A stretch of DNA of 64,000 nucleotides from Actinomarina sp002308095 (GTDB lineage: Bacteria; Actinomycetota; Acidimicrobiia; Actinomarinales; Actinomarinaceae), in NCBI GenBank assembly GCA_045563135.1, contig JBJKUL010000001.1:248001-312000 (forward strand). Direction: 5' to 3'. The translations under genes were made by a program, and so were the position numbers. A model generated the notes under the pieces. It ran no database searches, was not told the DNA's origin, and was given only the letters and a program-made list of their open reading frames with translations. Below, piece after piece: positions 35,091 through 43,018 of this stretch (within the stretch, counting starts at the first letter, position 1; each line of letters opens with the position of its first letter).

Positions 35091-36404
35091 ATGCAATTAT
35101 CTATCTTTAAATACATGTTTAAGATTCCAGATCTTAGAAAACGTATTTTGTTCACAATTGCTATGTTTGGAGTTTATAGACTAGGAGCTTCCGTACCTGT
35201 ACCAGGTGTTGACTTAGAAGCAGTTCAGCGACTTACTGACTCTGGTTCTCAAGCAGGTATTTATGGACTTCTTAATTTATTCTCTGGTGGAGCATTAGAA
35301 ACTTTTTCAGTATTTGCATTAGGCATTATGCCCTACATCACTTCTAGTATTATTTTACAATTGCTCACTGTAGTAATTCCTCGTCTCCAGAAGCTTCAAG
35401 AAGAAGGAGAATCAGGAAGAAAAGTAATCACTCAGTGGACAAGATATATAACAGTAGTATTAGCACTCCTGCAATCCACAGGGCTAACATATATATTTTC
35501 TCGAGGTAGTTTAACTGGAGGCATATCCCTAATTCCTAACTACACGCCATCAAGAGTTGGGCTCATAGTTTTAACAATGACTGCTGGAACAGCTTTTATT
35601 ATGTGGCTTGGAGAGTTAATCTCTCAACGAGGTATTGGTAACGGCATGTCTCTAATCATTTTTGCAAGTATAATTTCACAACTTCCAGCAAGTTTTGGTG
35701 GCGCATATCAAGTTACAGCAGGTCAGGGAAGAATTGGCCAGTTTTCATTTTTAGTTCTTATGTTCATTCTTATGATTGTAGGAATTATATATGTTGAACA
35801 AGGGCAGAGAAGAATCCCAATTCAGTTTGCAAAAAGAGTAAGAGGAAGAAAAGTTATGGGTGGTCAAAGCACTTATATTCCATTAAAGGTAAACAGTGCT
35901 GGTGTTATTCCTGTTATATTCGCGACGAGTGTTTTATTTTTCCCAGCACTTATTGCAACTTCTTTACCTCAGGATAATTCAATTACAGCAGGTATTAGAA
36001 ATTGGATAGATGTAAATTTAGCAAACTCTCAAGGAACTAGCTGGTTCTATATCTTTTTTCTTGGCATGTTAATAATATTTTTCACATATTTTTACACAAC
36101 AATCCAATTTGATCCGGTAAGGCAATCAGACATGATAAGAAGACAGGGAGGCTTTGTTCCTGGAGTTAGACCAGGTATTTCAACAACTAATTACTTGTCA
36201 CATATCGTAAGTAGAATTACTTTACCTGGCTCAGTGTTCTTAGCATCTGTTGCAGTCTTGCCTTCAATTGCTTCTGCAATCTGGGATATACCACTTGGAT
36301 TTGGTGGAATATCTATACTTATCACTGTTGGTGTAGCTTTAGAAACTATGAAACAAATAGAAAGTCAATTAAGCATGCGTAATTATGAAGGGTTTATTGA
36401 TTGA
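35091..36404 (+). CDS. secY: Protein translocase subunit SecY
   Basis: Channel of the general secretory pathway, 437 residues with about ten transmembrane helices. N-terminal RKRILFTIAMFGVYRLGASVPVPGVD and the cytoplasmic loop QRRIPIQFAKRV are SecY hallmarks, as are GGFVPGVRPG and the final QLSMRNYEGF. It works with SecE at 11082. Its stop overlaps the adk start by 4 bases. Confidence 0.96.
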   Translation: MQLSIFKYMFKIPDLRKRILFTIAMFGVYRLGASVPVPGVDLEAVQRLTDSGSQAGIYGLLNLFSGGALETFSVFALGIMPYITSSIILQLLTVVIPRLQKLQEEGESGRKVITQWTRYITVVLALLQSTGLTYIFSRGSLTGGISLIPNYTPSRVGLIVLTMTAGTAFIMWLGELISQRGIGNGMSLIIFASIISQLPASFGGAYQVTAGQGRIGQFSFLVLMFILMIVGIIYVEQGQRRIPIQFAKRVRGRKVMGGQSTYIPLKVNSAGVIPVIFATSVLFFPALIATSLPQDNSITAGIRNWIDVNLANSQGTSWFYIFFLGMLIIFFTYFYTTIQFDPVRQSDMIRRQGGFVPGVRPGISTTNYLSHIVSRITLPGSVFLASVAVLPSIASAIWDIPLGFGGISILITVGVALETMKQIESQLSMRNYEGFID

Positions 36405-36958
36405 CCGAAATAATAATTTTCCTAGGCCCTCCCGGAGCTGGAAAAGGAACACAAGCATCAAGATTGGCTGAAGATAAAAATCTTGCACACATATCAACTG
36501 GAGATATGCTTAGGGAACATGTTTCAAACAATACAACACTTGGGATAGCCGCAAAATCACTATTAGATGAGGGAAAGCTAGTTCCAGATTCATTAGTAAT
36601 TGATATGCTCATCGAAAGATTACAGTCCGAAACATCTAAAGATGGAGCAATACTTGATGGGTTTCCTAGAACACTGGCTCAAGCTCAGAGTTTAGAAAAA
36701 ATAAGTGAAAGTTTTCAAATAAAAAAAGTCATTGTATTTGAAGCTAATCGTGATGAATTAATAAAACGCATTTTACACAGAGGAGAGACTTCTGGGCGCA
36801 GTGACGACACAGAAGAATCAATAAGTGTTCGTCTCGAGGTATATGAAAAAGACACTGAGCCACTAATTGAATACTACGATAACAAAAAAGTAACAGTCAA
36901 AATTAATGCTGTCGGTGAAGTTGACAATATATACAGTGAGCTTTCTAAAGAGTTTTAA
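36401..36958 (+). CDS. adk: Adenylate kinase
   Basis: Converts AMP and ATP to two ADP in the cytosol. 185 residues, the short-LID form without a zinc insertion, as in other Actinobacteria. P-loop GPPGAGKGT near the N-terminus, AMP-site HISTGDMLREH and LDGFPRTLAQAQ are intact. The start is TTG at 36401 within the secY stop (TTGA overlap). Confidence 0.95.
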   Translation: MTEIIIFLGPPGAGKGTQASRLAEDKNLAHISTGDMLREHVSNNTTLGIAAKSLLDEGKLVPDSLVIDMLIERLQSETSKDGAILDGFPRTLAQAQSLEKISESFQIKKVIVFEANRDELIKRILHRGETSGRSDDTEESISVRLEVYEKDTEPLIEYYDNKKVTVKINAVGEVDNIYSELSKEF

Positions 36959-36962
36959 TAAC

Positions 36963-37730
36963 ATGGTAACTTATAAAACTAAAGAAGATTTCTTAAAAAT
37001 GGAGATGGCCGGTAAAGTTGTCTCAAATATTCATTACGAAATATACACATCTGCAAAACCTGGCATGACTCTAAAAGATTTAGACAATATAGCAAAAGAA
37101 ATTGTAGAAAAATCAAACGTTACTTCAAGTTTTCTTGGATATCCGCAGCCTGGATCAATTGACTTTCCAGCCTATATATGCGCATCACCTAATGATGTGA
37201 TAGTTCACGGGATACCTAACAACTATGTCATAAAAGAAGGAGATTTACTTTCAATTGATGCAGGAGTTTCTTATGAGGGATATCATGCTGATGCTGCATT
37301 CACATTTGGTATTGGCCAGATCTCAGATGAAGATAATAACCTTATAGAATCAACTAAATATGCATTAAATGAAGCAATCAAGCTTGTAGAAGATGGTCAA
37401 AAATTAGGCACGATTGGTCATAAAATTGACAAAATAGCAATTAAGAAAAACCTAGGAAATGTTAAGAATTACGTAGGCCATGGAATTGGCCTTGAGATGC
37501 ATGAAGCACCTCAAGTTCCTCACTATGGAAAAAAAAATAAAGGTTTCGAACTAAGAACTGGAATGGCTATTTGTATTGAGCCAATGTTTAACTTAGGTAC
37601 TAGTGAGTCTACAGTAGATGATGATGGATGGACAGTTAGGACTTTAGATGGTAAAAGGTCTGCACATTACGAGCATACCATAGCTTTAACAGAGGAGGGT
37701 ACACGTGTTTTCACCCCAAACTTATTTTAA
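36963..37730 (+). CDS. map: Methionine aminopeptidase, type I
   Basis: Removes N-terminal Met from nascent proteins. 255 residues from ATG 36963; an upstream in-frame codon inside adk would add an unrelated stretch. Dimetal ligands are visible as Asp in SIDAGVSYEGYHAD, His in VGHGIGLEMHE, Glu in CIEPMF and Glu in YEHTIALTEEG. No extra N-terminal zinc/SH3 linker, so it is the minimal form. Lies between adk and infA as in most Actinobacteria. Confidence 0.95.
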   Translation: MVTYKTKEDFLKMEMAGKVVSNIHYEIYTSAKPGMTLKDLDNIAKEIVEKSNVTSSFLGYPQPGSIDFPAYICASPNDVIVHGIPNNYVIKEGDLLSIDAGVSYEGYHADAAFTFGIGQISDEDNNLIESTKYALNEAIKLVEDGQKLGTIGHKIDKIAIKKNLGNVKNYVGHGIGLEMHEAPQVPHYGKKNKGFELRTGMAICIEPMFNLGTSESTVDDDGWTVRTLDGKRSAHYEHTIALTEEGTRVFTPNLF

Positions 37731-37764
37731 ATTTATGTTGGTAATAATTTTTAATCACACTATT

Positions 37765-37790
37765 CTTGGTAATCGGTCCTAATTACAAGG
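37765..37790 (+). promoter_or_regulatory. Hairpin covering the infA Shine-Dalgarno
   Basis: CTTG-G-TAAT (37765-37773) pairs with ATTACAAG (37782-37789) with one bulged G and loop CGGTCCTA. The right arm contains most of the AAGG used by infA, so folding would limit IF1 translation. Seen in sequence; function inferred. Confidence 0.35.
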
Positions 37791-37795
37791 TAATT

Positions 37796-38020
37796 TTGGT
37801 AGAAAAAGAAAAAAACATAATAAAGGTTCAGGGAACAGTTACTGAAACTTTGCCAAATGCATCTTTTAAGGTGGAGCTTGAGAGTGGAGCAGAAATACTT
37901 GCCCATGTTTCAGGAAAAATGAGAATGAGGTATATAAGAATACTTCCAGGAGACACAGTCGACATGGAAGTATCACCATACGATCCTACAAGAGGTAGGA
38001 TAACTTGGAGACATAAATGA
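37796..38020 (+). CDS. infA: Translation initiation factor IF-1
   Basis: 74-residue OB-fold factor that blocks the A site during initiation. I chose TTG 37796: AAGG at 37787-37790 is 5 bases upstream, and the length matches the usual 72-73. An in-frame TTG ten codons earlier would add unmatched residues. VQGTVTETLPNASFKVELESG and RMRYIRILPGDTVDMEVSPYDPTRGRI are canonical. Stop overlaps the rpmJ start (ATGA). Confidence 0.93.
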   Translation: MVEKEKNIIKVQGTVTETLPNASFKVELESGAEILAHVSGKMRMRYIRILPGDTVDMEVSPYDPTRGRITWRHK

Positions 38021-38133
38021 AAGTTAAATCAAGTATTAAGAAGAGGGGTCCAGGAGACCAAATTGTTAGACGTAAAGGAAAACTTTATGTCATAAACAAA
38101 AAAAATCCTCGCAATAAACAAAGGCAAGGCTAG
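38017..38133 (+). CDS. rpmJ: 50S ribosomal protein L36 (cysteine-free form)
   Basis: 38 residues: it begins MKVKSSIKKRGPGDQIVRRK and ends NPRNKQRQG, so the family is certain. All four zinc ligands (usually CxxC...C...H) are missing, making it a C-minus L36. ATG overlaps the infA stop by 4 bases. rpsM follows after 3 bases. Confidence 0.95.
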   Translation: MKVKSSIKKRGPGDQIVRRKGKLYVINKKNPRNKQRQG

Positions 38134-38136
38134 AGA

Positions 38137-38514
38137 ATGGCAAGAATATCTGGAATTGACATTCCAAGGGATAAGAGAGTGATTGCTTCACTCCGTTACA
38201 TTCATGGAGTTGGGGCAAAAAGATCTGCAGATATTTGTGAAGATTTAAAAATAGATCCAAGCACACGAGTTAGTAATTTAACTAGTGATGAAGTAGCTCA
38301 AATTAGAAAATATATTGAAGCTAATTTCAGAGTGGAAGGTGACCTTAGACGAGATGTTTCTCAAAACATTAGAAGAAAAACTGAAATAGGAACATATCAA
38401 GGCTTGAGACACAGAACAGGATTACCTGTTAGAGGTCAAAGGACACATACAAATGCTAGGACAAGAAAAGGACCTAGATTTGCAATTGCAGGTAAAAAAA
38501 AGGTAACTAAATAA
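38137..38514 (+). CDS. rpsM: 30S ribosomal protein S13
   Basis: 125 residues; head protein contacting P-site tRNA and L5. MARISGIDIPRDKRVIASLRYIHGVG and the basic tail GQRTHTNARTRKGPRFAIAGKKK are canonical. Stop overlaps the rpsK ATG (TAATG). Confidence 0.97.
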   Translation: MARISGIDIPRDKRVIASLRYIHGVGAKRSADICEDLKIDPSTRVSNLTSDEVAQIRKYIEANFRVEGDLRRDVSQNIRRKTEIGTYQGLRHRTGLPVRGQRTHTNARTRKGPRFAIAGKKKVTK

Positions 38515-38897
38515 TGGCTGAAACTAAATCAAAGAAAAAAAATAAAAAAAATATACCTTCAGGTGTAGCTCACATTAAGGCTAGTTTTAACAACACAATT
38601 ATTAATATTTCAGACTCAAATGGAGAAACAATAGTTTGGACCTCTGGTGGATCAGTCGGATTCAAAGGTTCCAGAAAATCAACACCCTATGCAGCTCAAG
38701 TAGCTGCTGAAGAAGCTGTAAGAAGAGCAACAGAATTTGGTGTCCATAAATTAGACATAATCATAAGTGGAACAGGTGCGGGAAGAGAGACTGCCGTCAG
38801 AACTTTACAAAATATGGGAATGGATGTTGGAACTATCAAAGATATCACACCAACACCACATAACGGTTGCAGACCTAAGAAACGTAGGAGAGGGTAG
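38514..38897 (+). CDS. rpsK: 30S ribosomal protein S11
   Basis: 127 residues; platform protein. GVAHIKASFNNTIINISDSNGE and the C-terminal DITPTPHNGCRPKKRRR are typical. Ends in TAGTG shared with the rpsD GTG start. Confidence 0.97.
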   Translation: MAETKSKKKNKKNIPSGVAHIKASFNNTIINISDSNGETIVWTSGGSVGFKGSRKSTPYAAQVAAEEAVRRATEFGVHKLDIIISGTGAGRETAVRTLQNMGMDVGTIKDITPTPHNGCRPKKRRRG

Positions 38898-39511
38898 TGG
38901 CTAGATATACAGGACCAAGAGTCAGAGTTTCTCGAAGAATTGGCTTTAATGTATTTGAAAATAAAAAAGGAGACAAAGCTCTTCAAGACAGACCTTATCC
39001 ACCAGGTGAAAATGGTAGAAAAAGAGTTAGAGAGACTGACTACGGAACACAGTTAAAAGAGAAGCAAAAAGTAAGATATATGTATGGAATTTTAGAAAAA
39101 CAATTCCGTAACTACTATAAAGAAGCTTCAAGGATGCCTGGAATAACAGGGGAGAACTTATTAGTACTTTTAGAATCTAGGCTAGATAATGTAATCTATA
39201 GAGCTGGTTTTGCATCAACTAGGCCGCAGGCACGACAATTAGCTTCTCACAGACATTTAAAACTCAATGGTTCACTGGTAGACATTCCATCAATTCAAGT
39301 CAAGCCTGGAGACAAAATAGAGCTAAAAGATAGTAGTCAAAATATGATTGTTGTTCAACACACTATTGATACTGGTCAAGACAATGAAGTACCTTCTTGG
39401 CTATCGGTTGACAATAGCAAGAAATCAATTGAAATTTTATCTCTACCTTCAAGGGGAGAAATAAGTCATCAAATAGAAGAACAGTTAATAGTAGAGCTTT
39501 ATTCAAAATAA
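38897..39511 (+). CDS. rpsD: 30S ribosomal protein S4 (zinc-free form)
   Basis: 204 residues; assembly initiator for the 16S 5' domain. Start GTG 38897 gives MARYTGPRVRVSRR. The four cysteines that bind zinc in some Actinobacteria are absent. S4 RNA-binding domain LLVLLESRLDNVIYRAGFASTRPQARQ and HRHLKLNGSLVDIPS are intact. Confidence 0.96.
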   Translation: MARYTGPRVRVSRRIGFNVFENKKGDKALQDRPYPPGENGRKRVRETDYGTQLKEKQKVRYMYGILEKQFRNYYKEASRMPGITGENLLVLLESRLDNVIYRAGFASTRPQARQLASHRHLKLNGSLVDIPSIQVKPGDKIELKDSSQNMIVVQHTIDTGQDNEVPSWLSVDNSKKSIEILSLPSRGEISHQIEEQLIVELYSK

Positions 39512-39532
39512 AAATTAGAGAGGAGAATTAAA

Positions 39533-40492
39533 TTGCTAATACTACAAAGACCTGAGATATCTCAAGAAGAAATAAGTACTCACAGAGCAAAGTTTTCAAT
39601 TGAACCATTAGAACCTGGATTTGGATTGACTCTTGGTAACACCATGAGAAGGGCTTTATTGTCCAGAGTTCCTGGAGTAGCAGTAACAGGAGTAAAGATT
39701 CAGGGAGTTAATCATGAATTCACATCTGTACCTGGTGTTGTAGAAGATGTTTTGGATTTATTATTAAATCTAAAAAGACTTGTTTTACAAGTTGAAGATC
39801 AAGAAAGTCACACACTAACCGTTAAAGCAAAAGGTCCTGGAGACGTTACCGCAGCACAGATTCAGTGTCCTGCAGGTGTAGAAGTTGTTAATACAGACCT
39901 TAAAATCTGTACTCTCTCTGGTGATGCAACCTTAGATATGGAAGTATCGATCGCACATGGTGTAGGTTATCGTTTAGCTGATAAAAATAAAACTAGTGAC
40001 TCAAACTTTATTCCAATTGATTCAATTTTCTCACCTATTGTAAAAGTTAGTTATGCAGTTACTCCAACCCAGGTCGGTCAGGTAACAAACTATGACAAAC
40101 TTACTTTAGATGTTGAAACTGATGGTTCTGTAGCTCCAAGTGAAGCTATGTCCTCTGTAGGTAAAACTTTGGGTGAATTATGGAAACTTTTTGCCGATAT
40201 TGATGAAGGTATAGGTCTTGAACTAGGTGAGCTTACAGTCTCTGAGGGAAGTTCTCCAGATCTCTCCATATCAGTTGACGCATTAGATTTATCAGAAAGA
40301 CCAATGAACTGTTTAGGTAGAGAAAACATTACAACTGTAGGTCAAATTTTAGAATATACAGAAGATGATTTGTTGAATTTAACTAACTTTGGACAAAAGA
40401 GCTTAGATGAGCTTGTCGCAAAGCTAGATGAATTAGGGTTAAGCTTACCAACAAGTTCTGATTTAGATTCTGAGGAAAACGCAGATGCCTAA
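39533..40492 (+). CDS. rpoA: DNA-directed RNA polymerase alpha subunit
   Basis: 319 residues. The N-terminal dimerisation domain has EPGFGLTLGNTMRRALLSRVPGVAV. The C-terminal domain near 250-305 (RPMNCLGRENITTVGQILEYT, FGQKSLDELVAKLDELGL) contacts UP elements and activators. TTG start at 39533 supported by AGGAGA at 39521-39526. Overlaps rplQ by 8 bases. Confidence 0.97.
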   Translation: MLILQRPEISQEEISTHRAKFSIEPLEPGFGLTLGNTMRRALLSRVPGVAVTGVKIQGVNHEFTSVPGVVEDVLDLLLNLKRLVLQVEDQESHTLTVKAKGPGDVTAAQIQCPAGVEVVNTDLKICTLSGDATLDMEVSIAHGVGYRLADKNKTSDSNFIPIDSIFSPIVKVSYAVTPTQVGQVTNYDKLTLDVETDGSVAPSEAMSSVGKTLGELWKLFADIDEGIGLELGELTVSEGSSPDLSISVDALDLSERPMNCLGRENITTVGQILEYTEDDLLNLTNFGQKSLDELVAKLDELGLSLPTSSDLDSEENADA

Positions 40493-40835
40493 ACCAACAA
40501 AAGGAAAAAGATTAGGTGGTTCTGCATCTCATGAAGATCAAATTATAAGTAATTTGGTTCGTTCACTTATTCAACATGAAAAAATTGAAACAACTGTAAC
40601 TAAGGCTAAGGCAGTAAAGCCTTACGCAGAAAAAGTAATTACAAAAGCAAAAAAAGGAACACTTCACGACAGAAGACAAGTTCTAAAAATGATTCAAGAC
40701 AAAGCAGTGGTCGCAAAATTATTTGAAGAAATTGGTCCAAAGTATGAAGAACGAAATGGTGGATATACCAGAATTACAAGAACAACTTACCGAAAGGGCG
40801 ACGGTACAGAGCTAGCTGTTCTAGAACTAGTTTAA
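40485..40835 (+). CDS. rplQ: 50S ribosomal protein L17
   Basis: 116 residues; tunnel-exit protein. MPKPTKGKRLGGSASHEDQIISNLVRSLIQHEKIETTVTKAK matches the family, and the end RKGDGTELAVLELV is standard. Last ribosomal gene of the alpha operon. Confidence 0.96.
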   Translation: MPKPTKGKRLGGSASHEDQIISNLVRSLIQHEKIETTVTKAKAVKPYAEKVITKAKKGTLHDRRQVLKMIQDKAVVAKLFEEIGPKYEERNGGYTRITRTTYRKGDGTELAVLELV

Positions 40836-40836
40836 G

Positions 40837-41382
40837 TTGAGTACTTTTAGTGATGTTTGGAAAAAATTCCAGGCTTTTTTAAGATTTAACCCTTCTCTCA
40901 TACAAAATATTATTAATGATAGATATGAAAGTGGAAATGCTTTTCTTATTGTTGTATCTAGCTTGACGTCTATTTACCTTGCACTTTTTGCTACAACCAG
41001 ATTTTCTAACTTTATAGACATTGTTTTTTATGGAATTTTAGATGGTGCATTTGCCTGGATAATTTCTAGTCTTGGAATGTGGTTTATTTTATCAAGAGTT
41101 TTTAAGGAGAATCCTGATATTAATGCAATATCGACAGTCACAGGTTATGCGCATGGGATTGTCGGCAGTATTTCAGTAATCATACTTTTTCAAAATTACA
41201 TCAACCTTAGTGCTCGAATAATAGAAGTATCTATTTTAGGAATTTTTCTGTGGCTTTTTTACACTGTGGCTAAAACTGTAGAAATTGGTTTCTTTATAGA
41301 TAAAAGAAGTTCCAGAATTGCCTCATCTGTATTTATTATTATTTTAATTTGGACATCAGGACCATTAAAAATCTTTTTTTAA
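40837..41382 (+). CDS. Small polytopic membrane protein, possibly Yip1-like
   Basis: 181 residues with about five hydrophobic helices (near 35-52, 60-85, 104-120, 130-150 and 160-180) and short loops. A faint resemblance to Yip1-domain bacterial proteins (NPDINAISTVTGYAHG region) is not conclusive. TTG start with TTTAAGTTGA context, one base after rplQ, and truA follows in the same arrangement, so it is translationally coupled in the alpha operon. Function unknown. Confidence 0.6.
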   Translation: MSTFSDVWKKFQAFLRFNPSLIQNIINDRYESGNAFLIVVSSLTSIYLALFATTRFSNFIDIVFYGILDGAFAWIISSLGMWFILSRVFKENPDINAISTVTGYAHGIVGSISVIILFQNYINLSARIIEVSILGIFLWLFYTVAKTVEIGFFIDKRSSRIASSVFIIILIWTSGPLKIFF

Positions 41383-41383
41383 G

Positions 41384-42106
41384 TTGAACTACAAAGTAAT
41401 TTTATCCTATGACGGAAACCATTTTCATGGTTTCCAGAAACAACCCAGTATTATTACTGTGCAACAAGTTATCGAAAAAGCATTATCAAATCTGTTACAA
41501 AATTTTGAGATCACATATGCAGGACGTACGGATGCAGGAGTACATGCAAAACATCAAGTGCTAAGTGTCGTTACAGATGAAAAGATATCTGAATCATTTA
41601 AAACTTCATTTAATGCTCTAGTGGGAAAGCATATTTACATAAAACAAATCAAAATTGCTAAAGAGAGCTTCCATCCAAGATATGATGCAATAGAAAGAAC
41701 TTACAAATATTTTGTAAATACTCCTTCAAACTTCGAGCCATATAACCTAGGGTACAGTTATCTAATAAATGAAGAATTAGATATTTCAAATCTTAATTTT
41801 TATGCAGAATCTTTTTTGGGAGTAAATAATTTTACAAACTTTTCTAAACTTAGAAAAGATCAAGAACCTACACGAGAGATTACAGCGAGCAAGTGGACGA
41901 GAAACAGTCAGTTTTTTATCTATACTATTTCTGGAAACTCTTTTTTACACAATATGGTTAGGTCTTTAGTAGGGATTCAGCTAGCTTGCCAAAGTGGAAA
42001 AATAAATAAAGCTAGTATTGATTCTGCTTTAAAGAAGCCACAAAAAGAGCGATTTAACTATGTAGCCCCACCCGAGGGATTATATTTATGGAAAATTAAA
42101 TACTAG
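41384..42106 (+). CDS. truA: tRNA pseudouridine synthase A
   Basis: Converts uridines 38-40 of tRNA anticodon stems to pseudouridine. 240 residues. Catalytic Asp50 lies in AGRTDAGVHA. The C-terminal GNSFLHNMVRSLVG is conserved. TTG start one base after the preceding stop. Downstream of rplQ as in many Actinobacteria. Confidence 0.94.
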   Translation: MNYKVILSYDGNHFHGFQKQPSIITVQQVIEKALSNLLQNFEITYAGRTDAGVHAKHQVLSVVTDEKISESFKTSFNALVGKHIYIKQIKIAKESFHPRYDAIERTYKYFVNTPSNFEPYNLGYSYLINEELDISNLNFYAESFLGVNNFTNFSKLRKDQEPTREITASKWTRNSQFFIYTISGNSFLHNMVRSLVGIQLACQSGKINKASIDSALKKPQKERFNYVAPPEGLYLWKIKY

Positions 42107-42121
42107 TTTTCATAAATATCA

Positions 42122-42162
42122 ATAACCTTTATACTGAAAACTCGTTACAATCCTATAGGTTT
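42122..42162 (+). promoter_or_regulatory. rplM promoter or leader stem
   Basis: Two readings exist for the 61-base truA-rplM gap. TACAAT (42146-42151) can be a -10 with initiation near 42158. Alternatively ATAACCT (42122-42128) pairs with AGGTTTAT (42155-42162, one bulge) as a leader stem that would hide the weak AGG. They cannot both be in one mRNA, so the stem needs an upstream start. Confidence 0.35.
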
Positions 42163-42167
42163 ATAAA

Positions 42168-42629
42168 ATGAGTACAAAAACGACATTTAAAGGCATAGAA
42201 GCTTCTGATAGAAACTGGCATCTTGTTGATGCAAGCAACCTTCCAGTTGGAAGATTAGCTAGTGAAATAGCTCAAATTTTAAAAGGAAAGCACAAACCTC
42301 AATACGCCCCCCATTTAGACGTTGGAGACCATGTAGTTGTAATTAATGCACATAAAATTCAAGTTACTTCAAAAAAACCAGAACAAAAAATGTATTACAG
42401 ACATTCTGGATATCCTGGAGGAATAAAAGAAGAGTCCTTTAATGCATTAAAGAAACGTAAACCGGAACTAATAATCGAAAAAGCTGTTTGGGGAATGCTT
42501 CCAAAAAACAGATTAGGAAGAGCAATTATTAAGAAGCTGCATATATATTCATCTGATACACATCCTCATGAAAGTCAAAATCCCGTAGAATTAAATTTCA
42601 ACATAAAGAAGGTTATAGAAAATGACTGA
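42168..42629 (+). CDS. rplM: 50S ribosomal protein L13
   Basis: 153 residues, slightly over the usual 142-147. Early assembly protein. RNWHLVDASNLPVGRLASEIAQILKGK and YRHSGYPGGIKEESF are typical, as is WGMLPKNRLGRAIIKKLHIY. Overlaps rpsI by 8 bases. Confidence 0.96.
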   Translation: MSTKTTFKGIEASDRNWHLVDASNLPVGRLASEIAQILKGKHKPQYAPHLDVGDHVVVINAHKIQVTSKKPEQKMYYRHSGYPGGIKEESFNALKKRKPELIIEKAVWGMLPKNRLGRAIIKKLHIYSSDTHPHESQNPVELNFNIKKVIEND

Positions 42630-43011
42630 AGCAATATTAGGCACAGGCAGAAGAAAAAGCTCAGTTGCGAGAGTAAGGCTCACAGAAGGTAGCGGAGAGT
42701 ACACCTTTAATGGAAAAACAATGGAACAATACTTTCCAAGTCCCAATATGAGAATGAGAGTTAATAAACCCTTTAATGTTGTAGACATGGATAAACAATT
42801 TGACCTACATGTGACACTTAATGGAAGTGGATTATCAGCACAAGCTGATGCAGTTGCACTTGGAATATCTAGAGCACTAATACAATTTAATCCAGAACTA
42901 AGACCTAAACTTAAAAAAGCTGGATTACTCACTAGAGACTCTAGAAAAGTTGAACGTAAGAAATACGGACTTAAGAAAGCAAGAAGAGCCGAGCAGTTCA
43001 CTAAAAGATAA
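42622..43011 (+). CDS. rpsI: 30S ribosomal protein S9
   Basis: 129 residues; its C-terminal tail touches the P-site anticodon. GTGRRKSSVARVRLTEGSG and the end LLTRDSRKVERKKYGLKKARRAEQFTKR are canonical. glmM follows after 7 bases. Confidence 0.97.
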   Translation: MTEAILGTGRRKSSVARVRLTEGSGEYTFNGKTMEQYFPSPNMRMRVNKPFNVVDMDKQFDLHVTLNGSGLSAQADAVALGISRALIQFNPELRPKLKKAGLLTRDSRKVERKKYGLKKARRAEQFTKR

Positions 43012-43018
43012 TTCTTCA

